A stretch of DNA of 13,080 nt, from positions 1 to 13,080 of the forward strand of contig JAGLEB010000096.1 of NCBI GenBank assembly GCA_023145275.1. The letters are read 5' to 3'. A model generated the notes under the pieces. The model did not search any database. It saw nothing but the letters and a program-made list of their open reading frames with translations, and was not told the origin of the DNA. The translations under genes were made by a program, and so were the position numbers. This DNA is from Flavobacteriales bacterium (GTDB taxonomy: Bacteria; Bacteroidota; Bacteroidia; Flavobacteriales; JADGDT01). Shown in pieces: positions 7,191 to 13,080 of the stretch (position 1 is its first letter; each line of letters begins with the position of its first letter).

Positions 7191-9571
7191 TATATCGTTA
7201 TATTTTGTTTTCCTGCTATAAGTGCAACTGATTTACCTTTCCACTTGAATTCTCCTTTCAGTCCATCAGGAAGTAAAATTTGAGCATCCATTTTATCTCC
7301 AGTTTTTACATACGAAATCTTTATCATTCCTTGCGGATGAGGAAACTCAACTTCAAGTTTATCTAACTTACCTAAGCTTGGTTCAATAATAACCGACTTG
7401 AAAGAATGTTCTCCAGGATAAATTCCTGCAACGATGTGCAAGAAATCAAAATTAGGACTAGCACTCCAAGCATGACATTCTGAACGAGGGTTAATATCTG
7501 TCTCCCCATAAGTAGTCATTCCTTTATCAATCATACCTTTCCACGGATCAAGTAAATCGAGATATTGATCACCTAAACCTACTTTTTGTAATGCTCTGAA
7601 TGTATAAAATTTGAAATATATTGTTGCTTGATAAAGAGTTTTGTCTTCTAAAATACTTTGCATTACTTCAGCCTGATTTTCTTCTTTAAAAGTGTCAGTC
7701 AGGATACCTAGTATATTAGTATGTTGTGAAAAATCTTTTTTATCAGGAGTTTCAGCAATAAGTCCTTTTTCATTATCAAAACAATTTTCTAACACAGATT
7801 TTTTAACCTTATTAGATAATGCTTTATAAGTTTCTACTTCATGCTCCATATTAAAGTAGTCTAATACAACTTGGGCATGTTCTAATGTTTTAACAAATTG
7901 TAACGATATATTTGCTGAATATCCATCATCAGCCCCTTGTGGTATTCCACTTGGGAACTCAAGAGTCCAATCTGTAAAATTCCACCACTTTAAACCAGTA
8001 AGCATACCTGTTTCATCTACTCTTGTAGCAAACCAATCTATTGAAGATTTGATCCCTGGAATAAACTGACGTAAAAATTCTGGATCATTACGATACATAA
8101 AGTAATCGTGAATCATGTCTATCCAGAACAGCGAAAATGGAGGTATTATCTGAATTATATTAGAAGGGTATCTACTTTGTGTTAATCCTTCTGGTGTACG
8201 TGAATCATCAAATTGTTGGATGGCTTTACGCATCAACCTATCATCTCCTGAAACATAAATGGATATTAAAGATGCTATTCGCGTATCACCTATATATTGT
8301 AAATTTTCGTAATATGGGTCGTAATACATTTCATCAGCAGAATTACGTAATGTTTTCCATGCTGCATCCCATATTTTATCAAGAGAATGATCGCCAGTAA
8401 TAACTTTAGCTTTTTCCTCGAATGGATAAGCTGTAAAAACTCCGTGATAATTATCAAGAACTAAATCTTCTTCTTTTGTCTCAATCTCTAATTCTATAAA
8501 TCTGTATGTTCTTCTTGAAAGTGGTTTGAAAAATCTCTTTTCTCCACCATCTGGCAACAAAACATCATAGTAACCAAATATTGATTTTCCCTCAATATCA
8601 TTACGGTTACCTTTTAAATCAATATGTATTATATTTCCATCTGATACAACTTCATCGGGGCCAATGTCTTTTAAAAGTGCCTCAGCATAAGTTATTTTAA
8701 TTTCACTGCCCTCTCCTTTACTATATGTTAACTCAGGAAAACCTGTAGTGTGATGTGTTTGATCTATAAGTATTGTTACTTTTGAATTTGCAGGAATTGT
8801 TGTTGAACCACTTCCTTTTATGAAAGTCTCATCTTTTTCCATTCCGCTAATTCTTGAAATTTTAGCAAATTGTTCTACCGTCTCTTCCATAAAAGGAATA
8901 GTTCTCGGTACAAGGTGCCAAGCTCCTCCATATAGAAAACCACGACCTACAGCAAATTCAGTTGTTGTACTTTTAGGTTTTAACCAATTTTCTGCATTGA
9001 AATTCAATTCATTCCATCCCCAAGGATATTCTGTAGCATCTACTCTGTCGCAAGGACCGGCAGCATAGTATGCTTCCATCATTTCACTATTGATATTAAT
9101 TGCTGAAAAAGCTTTATTCTTAACCACTTTCCAATCAGCACTTCCTGTGTTAATATCAATATCAAGAGCTCTATCGCCCTGTAAAATAAAAGCAGTTTGA
9201 AAAGTAACCTGCGAAACACTTCTATGCTCACCAAAGTTTACAACTTCAGCAGCAATTACATTCTTACCAACTTTTAATTTACTTGAAATATCAATTGTCT
9301 CATATCTTTGATGAGAAGTATCGCCAATAGATGGCCCATAACAAACACTCTCGCCATTAACAAAAAGTCTATATCTATTATCTGCAGAAACAAATATGTT
9401 AAATTCTTCAACTAAATTTTTTATGTCAAATTCATGACGAAAAAGAAATACTCCGTAATCGAGAGTCGATTCTGTAGGATGAGTAATCCATTGGGCTTTC
9501 CATGTATATTTAAGCAAATCTATGTCCTTCCCCGACCCGTTGCTAGTTACTGTTGACTCTGGTGTAATCAT
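7190..9571 (-). CDS. GH78-type alpha-L-rhamnosidase, predicted cytoplasmic
   Basis: This is a 793-residue glycosidase that would remove terminal alpha-L-rhamnose from an oligosaccharide. The N-terminal beta-sandwich region (about 25-380) contains WKAQWITHP, DNRYRLFVNGE (64-74) and GPCDRVDATEYPWGW (172-186). The (alpha/alpha)6 barrel (about 385-700) contains PYYENLQYIGDTR (419-431): Glu422 and Asp429 have the same seven-residue spacing as the conserved acids of GH78. The motif RSECHAWSASP (696-706) supplies Glu698 as a candidate general base. A C-terminal beta domain follows. The usual Asp-Cys-Pro before the acid is replaced by Tyr-Asp-Pro, a variation within the family or a subfamily mark. 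No signal peptide is visible, so it should work on imported sugars. It is the first gene of the catabolic operon, with a leader of about 240 bases. Specificity for rhamnose is inferred from family. Confidence 0.85.
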   Translation of the reverse strand: MITPESTVTSNGSGKDIDLLKYTWKAQWITHPTESTLDYGVFLFRHEFDIKNLVEEFNIFVSADNRYRLFVNGESVCYGPSIGDTSHQRYETIDISSKLKVGKNVIAAEVVNFGEHRSVSQVTFQTAFILQGDRALDIDINTGSADWKVVKNKAFSAININSEMMEAYYAAGPCDRVDATEYPWGWNELNFNAENWLKPKSTTTEFAVGRGFLYGGAWHLVPRTIPFMEETVEQFAKISRISGMEKDETFIKGSGSTTIPANSKVTILIDQTHHTTGFPELTYSKGEGSEIKITYAEALLKDIGPDEVVSDGNIIHIDLKGNRNDIEGKSIFGYYDVLLPDGGEKRFFKPLSRRTYRFIELEIETKEEDLVLDNYHGVFTAYPFEEKAKVITGDHSLDKIWDAAWKTLRNSADEMYYDPYYENLQYIGDTRIASLISIYVSGDDRLMRKAIQQFDDSRTPEGLTQSRYPSNIIQIIPPFSLFWIDMIHDYFMYRNDPEFLRQFIPGIKSSIDWFATRVDETGMLTGLKWWNFTDWTLEFPSGIPQGADDGYSANISLQFVKTLEHAQVVLDYFNMEHEVETYKALSNKVKKSVLENCFDNEKGLIAETPDKKDFSQHTNILGILTDTFKEENQAEVMQSILEDKTLYQATIYFKFYTFRALQKVGLGDQYLDLLDPWKGMIDKGMTTYGETDINPRSECHAWSASPNFDFLHIVAGIYPGEHSFKSVIIEPSLGKLDKLEVEFPHPQGMIKISYVKTGDKMDAQILLPDGLKGEFKWKGKSVALIAGKQNITI

Positions 9572-9810
9572 AATTAATTTTATACTTATGTTTCAAGTTA
9601 AAAAAACACAAACACACTAGAATCTAAATAAAATTCGGTAGGATAAATATCCTATGTGTTTTTATGTAAACTTTAAACTTGATTAATTATTATCTTTATT
9701 ATCTATTATTGAATTGGACTCTTGAGCTTCAATAGCTTAAAAAAAAGAACACAACAATAAATAGAAACTAAATTGTAAATATTTAAGATATTATATTTAT
9801 AATTGTAACT
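9572..9810 (-). promoter_or_regulatory. Long AT-rich untranslated leader of the rhamnosidase operon
   Basis: If the promoter at 9816-9844 is real, the mRNA has about 238 untranslated bases before the rhamnosidase start. The visible structures are a near-perfect palindrome, TAGGATA/TATCCTA (9639-9654), enclosed by complementary arms AAAAACACA (9602-9610) and TGTGTTTTT (9655-9663). On the minus strand the outer arm ends in a T-run, so an attenuator-like hairpin is conceivable. No known riboswitch class and no small reading frame were recognised. Confidence 0.35.
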
Positions 9811-9815
9811 GAAAA

Positions 9816-9844
9816 CAAAGCTACAATGCAATCGATTGTACAAA
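9816..9844 (-). promoter_or_regulatory. Promoter of the rhamnosidase operon (Bacteroidota type)
   Basis: On the minus strand TTTG (9844-9841) and a perfect TAnnTTTG box, TAGCTTTG (9823-9816), are separated by 17 bases. This matches the -33/-7 consensus of Bacteroidota. The CAATCGATTG palindrome lies wholly inside the spacer, a layout typical of a repressor-controlled promoter. Confidence 0.6.
9829..9838. promoter_or_regulatory. Candidate LacI-family operator of the rhamnosidase operon
   Basis: This is the perfect palindrome CAATCGATTG, identical to the one at 791-800, located between the -33 and -7 boxes of the candidate promoter. A partly overlapping wider inverted repeat, TACAAT-N7-ATTGTA (9822-9840), is also present. 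Binding here would block RNA polymerase directly. The binding protein is inferred to be the LacI-family regulator encoded at 978-2021. Confidence 0.65.
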
Positions 9845-9866
9845 TAACAATAAAAAACTGAGAAAA

Positions 9867-9893
9867 GCCAAACTTTATTAAATAAAGTTTGGC
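9867..9893. terminator. Strong bidirectional intrinsic terminator
   Basis: A perfect 13-bp inverted repeat (GCCAAACTTTATT / AATAAAGTTTGGC) has a one-base centre, which would open to a loop of about five bases. T-rich tracts flank it in both directions: TTTTTATTGTTT on the plus strand and TTTTCTCAGTTTTTTATT on the minus strand. It ends the lipoprotein transcription unit and insulates the rhamnosidase promoter just downstream. The adjoining stretch 9894-9987 shows nothing recognisable. Confidence 0.85.
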
Positions 9894-9987
9894 TTTTTAT
9901 TGTTTACGCATAATATTTATGGAAAAACATTATAAGTGATATTCAACTATGGGTATCGAACTATAACTTTAGATGAATAAATTGATT

Positions 9988-10740
9988 CTATTCATAAGAT
10001 GTAATATCTACATCCGATAAATAAACAATTTTCCATACACCATTATTTATTTCTAAGAAACGTACATTTATTACTTTCCTAATAAGGTTGCCTTTTGCGT
10101 TAAATGAATTCTCATTGTAAACAACCCACGCACTTCTATCGTAAATTTTAATCTTATAATCTGTATTCTTAAAAGTTTCAGTTGATGGTTCGGGGTCTTT
10201 AGTAATATTTACCTTGATGCTTTGACTTAACTTATCCCAACCAACTACATAACCATACCAGTTCTGTCTCGATATTAAAATAATGGTACTTTCGTCTTGT
10301 ACAAATGTATTTGATTCTCCTTTGTAATCTTTAGCTAAGTGCGCTTTTGTCTGATTCTCTATTACCGAAATTATTGATTTTCTATTTACATCAGGTTTAA
10401 TAAAAACCTTATTAAATACAATAACTGTATCATTCGCAGAAACCTTTAATTCAAAAGGACCTCCAGCTTTCTGAGATGGTAATTTTACTTTCCAATCTCC
10501 CATTTTATTTGTTACTACAGAAACGCTACTACCATCTAGATCAACTTCAACTTTGGTTGCTCTATATGCCTTACCCCAAACAGATATTTCAGTCCCTTGT
10601 TGAAGAACTATACCATCGCTAAAAAAACTTGAGACCTCAAGGTTCGAAGGTCCATCGTTATAGGAGTCACTTCTAGGTATACAACTAAAGGTAAGCGTTA
10701 CAAGGAATATTAAAAATACTGGTATTCTGAAAATTTTCAT
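9988..10740 (-). CDS. Lipoprotein fusing a sialate-O-acetylesterase N-terminal-type domain to an NTF2-like domain
   Basis: This 250-residue protein has a lipoprotein signal ending in TLTFSC with Cys20, so it should sit in the outer membrane or periplasm. Residues 34-115 resemble the N-terminal beta domain of sialate O-acetylesterases: VSSFFSDGIVLQQGTEISVWG (36-56), NKMGDWKVKLP (78-88), KAGGPFELKVSAND. The catalytic SGNH part that should follow (GEVW...SGQSN) is absent. From about residue 121 the chain resembles an NTF2/SnoaL-like (DUF4440-type) domain: ISVIENQTKAHLAKDYKGE, GWDKLSQ, NTDYKIKIYDRSAWVVYNE, and the closing RFLEINNGVWKIVYLSDVD. It is the last gene of the unit containing the lyase and starts 58 bases after that gene's stop. 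It is unlikely to be an esterase. Carbohydrate binding or a scaffold role is possible. Domain calls are by motif memory; function unknown. Confidence 0.65.
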   Translation of the reverse strand: MKIFRIPVFLIFLVTLTFSCIPRSDSYNDGPSNLEVSSFFSDGIVLQQGTEISVWGKAYRATKVEVDLDGSSVSVVTNKMGDWKVKLPSQKAGGPFELKVSANDTVIVFNKVFIKPDVNRKSIISVIENQTKAHLAKDYKGESNTFVQDESTIILISRQNWYGYVVGWDKLSQSIKVNITKDPEPSTETFKNTDYKIKIYDRSAWVVYNENSFNAKGNLIRKVINVRFLEINNGVWKIVYLSDVDITSYE

Positions 10741-10798
10741 AGCAACTATTATTATGTAAAAACAAATCCAAATTTAAACCTTAGAAGTGATTATAATT

Positions 10799-11605
10799 CT
10801 ATTTAGAAAAATCGGGTTTTGATGTACTAACTGTGAACTTATCAAACCTAGAGTAAGAATCGTTTTTAGGAGCCCAATCAGAAGTTGCTCCACCGTGGAA
10901 TGTTGAGAAATAGAAAGTATCTATCATGCCTTTATCTCCTAATCTGAACCTTATATTTTGTTTATTAATTACCTCTTTCCCATCTATCCAAACTTGAAGT
11001 ATTCCGTCTTTAGAATCCTTTTTATTTATTTTTACTCTTTGAGTAAGTCTATACCATTTACCAGTTTCTAGTTTAACGTTGGTATTTACAATATCACCAT
11101 ATTTATGAGCCATATCGATGAAATAGAAATAGACAATTAATTCTCCACCCCCTACCCACATATATCTAGTACTCCAACCTTCTCCTTTTGTTGGATGATG
11201 TCCACCAGTGTATTTATCTCCACCACTTGTAAGACCAGGAAGCTTACCTCCCTTAGCAAAATCGAAACCTTTGTCAAACTTTACATAATAATCAAGATAA
11301 TAGTCGTTTGCAGGCGTTAGTTCCTTTAAAAACTGAGCTCCTGAAAAACCTATGGTTCCAGGTCCAACATTCCCTTTAGGATATTTTACCCTCATTACTT
11401 TGCCGCGTTCAACATCATCAATAATATCAGCATTATCACTTAACAAGTCCCATTTCAAACTATCTGTTTCTTTTTCTAATTCTTCGCTTGAAAGTTTACC
11501 TAAACTAGTATTTTTAAAATCTAGTTTAAATTCTACATTATTAATATCTTCTGATGAAGAACAACTAAAAAACACTGTAAACAATACTAATAAACTATAC
11601 TTCAT
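10799..11605 (-). CDS. PL14-like polysaccharide lyase, lipoprotein
   Basis: This 268-residue protein has a lipoprotein signal ending in VFFSC with Cys15, predicting surface or periplasmic anchoring. The core looks like a jelly-roll lyase of the PL14 type: KGGKLPGL (118-125), GWSTRYMW (143-150), YFYF (159-162), GKWYRLTQRV (182-191), GILQVWIDGKEV (201-212), and FSTFHGGATSDWAPKND (233-249) near the end. Lys121, Ser145, Arg147, Tyr159 and Tyr161 match in order the active-site Lys, Ser-x-Arg and Tyr-x-Tyr of the Chlorella-virus PL14 lyase vAL-1, as recalled. The Ser-to-Tyr spacing of 14 is identical. Such enzymes cleave uronate polymers (alginate, glucuronan) by beta-elimination, giving unsaturated ends that feed KduI. 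Jelly-roll families PL20 or PL28 (glucuronan or ulvan lyases) are alternatives. It follows the acidic-loop protein gene after 32 bases. Confidence 0.75.
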   Translation of the reverse strand: MKYSLLVLFTVFFSCSSSEDINNVEFKLDFKNTSLGKLSSEELEKETDSLKWDLLSDNADIIDDVERGKVMRVKYPKGNVGPGTIGFSGAQFLKELTPANDYYLDYYVKFDKGFDFAKGGKLPGLTSGGDKYTGGHHPTKGEGWSTRYMWVGGGELIVYFYFIDMAHKYGDIVNTNVKLETGKWYRLTQRVKINKKDSKDGILQVWIDGKEVINKQNIRFRLGDKGMIDTFYFSTFHGGATSDWAPKNDSYSRFDKFTVSTSKPDFSK

Positions 11606-11637
11606 GATTTTGTGTATATTATCTATTTACTAAATAA

Positions 11638-13080
11638 TTAATCTATTGCAAAATACTTCTTCTGAATTCCTTTAACCTTACTACTATCTCCCTTATATAG
11701 ATTCATCAAATCCGAATATAAGTAATAAGACAACCAATAACCGTTACTGTACTTTTCTCTAGTGTCCCTACTTGATTTCAAGAAAGAATACCAATTAGTA
11801 TTAAGTCCAGACTCAACAGCTATATCAGTAAATTCCATCCCTTTTTCATCTTGAATATTTGCTACTTTTTCATGAAGTTTATTAAAATCAGAATACTTCA
11901 TATTTGCAGTTATATATATTTCAGTTTCATCAGAAATACCTAAATCAGATAATTGTATTACAGATTCATATTTGTGATCTCCATCCATATCGTAGCTAAT
12001 TTTATCGAAAAAGCCATTATCGTCAGTGTCTTCGTATTTTATCGTAGCAAATATTTCTGGTTCAAAACTATCTGTTGTTTCTGGCTGTATATTTGGTCCT
12101 CTCCAGCCTCCCCAACCTTGGTAAGAAAGCGAATTCTGATCTATTCGCCAATATCCAACCTCAGCACCATACAGATGTAGTTTACCATCTAATGGAGAAA
12201 TATACAGATTTCCTTCTCCCGAAAAATCTCTATCCCATTCTCCTCTATCTCCTACTCCATCCGCTTGGGGATTATTGTCTAATCCTCCATTTTTTGCTCC
12301 AATTTTAAATGGATCTTTTGGTTGATAAAACTCAACTCTTTCCCAACGGTGACAATCATCGTCTTCGTCGAAAACAAACCAACACTCGTCCCACTCACCT
12401 CTTTCGAAAATTAAATCATAAGCAGTGTCGTGATTAGGATAAACTAAAGCATCTATATTTCTAAGTTTTTTATCTTTAAAATACTTTTCGCTTCCTGCTG
12501 CAACTGGGTTAGATTTAAACTTATTTACCTGGTCGGCATAATCAAATCCTTTACCCATAAATCCTAAACTCATATCGAAATCTAATTCATTTCTTGGCGA
12601 GTTGTCATTATCTAGGTCAAAGGACATTTGTGCTAGAGTTATCTTATTACTAAATCTCCATTTCTCTTGATTATCATTATCTACATTTATAGCTATAGGC
12701 TCATCCACTAATCTGATTACTATCTCACTCAATCCATCATTATCTTCATCGAAATACAAAAATGGATTCTCCCAATTATTCTGTGGATTCTCTATATTCC
12801 ACGATGTAATATGAACTTTCAGGAAACTACTTTTCCCGTTGTAATCGCAAAAGAAATTAGATTTTCCATTATGATCCCAACTCTCAAACTTGTAACGACT
12901 CCAATCTATGTAACCCATAATACCGTCCTTATCGTTATCGATATACCAAACGTAATGAGATGTCCATTTTCCTGTATGATCCGAATCTCCATTTTCAGCT
13001 ATCAATTGAAAATCCGCTAACCCATCACCATCTTCATCTATATAATCGACAATGAAATCAGTAGAACCTCCATACTCACC
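11638..13080 (-). CDS. Unrecognised protein with repeated DxDxDG-type calcium-binding-like loops (5' end outside window)
   Basis: The reading frame is open through the window edge, so 480 residues of the C-terminal part are seen and the true start lies beyond 13080. A TTG codon at 13005 is internal. Numbering from the edge, acidic loops resembling dockerin or thrombospondin type-3 calcium sites occur at 15-20 (DEDGDG), 48-53 (DNDKDG), 111-116 (DEDNDG), 134-137 (DNDN), 155-160 (DLDNDN), 238-242 (DEDDD), 351-356 (DTDDNG) and 364-369 (DMDGDH). A small tandem D-x-NGKS-x-F repeat is at 69-86. A Trp/Gly-rich stretch, ISPLDGKLHLYGAEVGYWRID (294-314) followed by QGWGGWRGPN, looks like a structural core. 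The protein is rich in aromatic residues and Asp. It is probably exported, as both genes after it in the unit encode lipoproteins, but the signal is not in view. I do not recognise the family; catalytic or binding function is unknown. Confidence 0.85.
   Translation of the reverse strand, partial: GEYGGSTDFIVDYIDEDGDGLADFQLIAENGDSDHTGKWTSHYVWYIDNDKDGIMGYIDWSRYKFESWDHNGKSNFFCDYNGKSSFLKVHITSWNIENPQNNWENPFLYFDEDNDGLSEIVIRLVDEPIAINVDNDNQEKWRFSNKITLAQMSFDLDNDNSPRNELDFDMSLGFMGKGFDYADQVNKFKSNPVAAGSEKYFKDKKLRNIDALVYPNHDTAYDLIFERGEWDECWFVFDEDDDCHRWERVEFYQPKDPFKIGAKNGGLDNNPQADGVGDRGEWDRDFSGEGNLYISPLDGKLHLYGAEVGYWRIDQNSLSYQGWGGWRGPNIQPETTDSFEPEIFATIKYEDTDDNGFFDKISYDMDGDHKYESVIQLSDLGISDETEIYITANMKYSDFNKLHEKVANIQDEKGMEFTDIAVESGLNTNWYSFLKSSRDTREKYSNGYWLSYYLYSDLMNLYKGDSSKVKGIQKKYFAID

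Noticed and set aside
10769..10776. TAAATTTG on the minus strand before the lipoprotein fusion gene, matching TAnnTTTG
   Set aside because: No TTTG element lies at a suitable distance upstream, and the gap of only 58 bases after the lyase gene suggests co-transcription.
12811..13005. A TTG at 13005 as the true start of the acidic-loop protein
   Set aside because: The same frame continues without a stop to the window edge and encodes another DEDGDG loop there, so the start is outside the window.
1..13080. Mobile elements, CRISPR array, tRNA or rRNA genes
   Set aside because: No transposase or integrase motifs, regular spaced repeats, or tRNA/rRNA-like sequence were found; the one long inverted repeat is too short and gene-free for an insertion sequence.

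Overview
The window is AT-rich, and every supportable gene lies on the minus strand, so transcription runs from high to low coordinates. It looks like a polysaccharide-utilisation region of a Bacteroidota bacterium, probably a marine or sediment member. The evidence is the low GC content, the candidate promoters of TTTG / TAnnTTTG type, short N-terminal lipoprotein signals ending in -FSC, and the gene families present (GH78, GH94, GPH symporter, KduI, PL14-like lyase). No SusC/SusD pair, sulfatase, tRNA, rRNA, CRISPR array or transposase is visible.

Unit A (13080 to about 9867) encodes three proteins. Two are predicted lipoproteins; the third is cut by the window edge, so its signal cannot be seen. 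In order of transcription they are: a protein of unrecognised family rich in DxDxDG-type acidic loops (5' end outside the window); a PL14-like polysaccharide lyase lipoprotein that keeps the full candidate catalytic set; and a lipoprotein joining a sialate-O-acetylesterase-type N-terminal beta domain to an NTF2-like domain. A strong intrinsic terminator at 9867-9893 closes this unit.

Unit B (promoter near 9816-9844, genes 9571 to 2173) is a catabolic operon whose soluble products lack signal peptides: a GH78-type alpha-L-rhamnosidase, an alpha/beta-hydrolase carbohydrate esterase (TAATG overlap), a GH94 glycoside phosphorylase, and a GPH-family sugar:cation symporter with an unusual insert of about 115 residues on the periplasmic side. 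A LacI-family regulator follows (2021-978) and ends in a terminator at 908-953. Last is kduI (755 to beyond position 1), which has its own promoter.

The likely logic is as follows. A surface lyase cuts a uronate-containing polysaccharide. A short oligosaccharide is imported by the symporter. In the cytoplasm it is de-rhamnosylated, de-esterified and phosphorolysed to a sugar 1-phosphate, while KduI processes the keto-deoxyuronate derived from the unsaturated end. The same 10-bp palindrome, CAATCGATTG, lies inside the candidate promoters of both Unit B and kduI. It is the best candidate operator for the local LacI-type regulator. The actual polysaccharide is not determined. A rhamnose/glucose/uronate acidic heteropolymer that carries acyl groups would fit the gene set.
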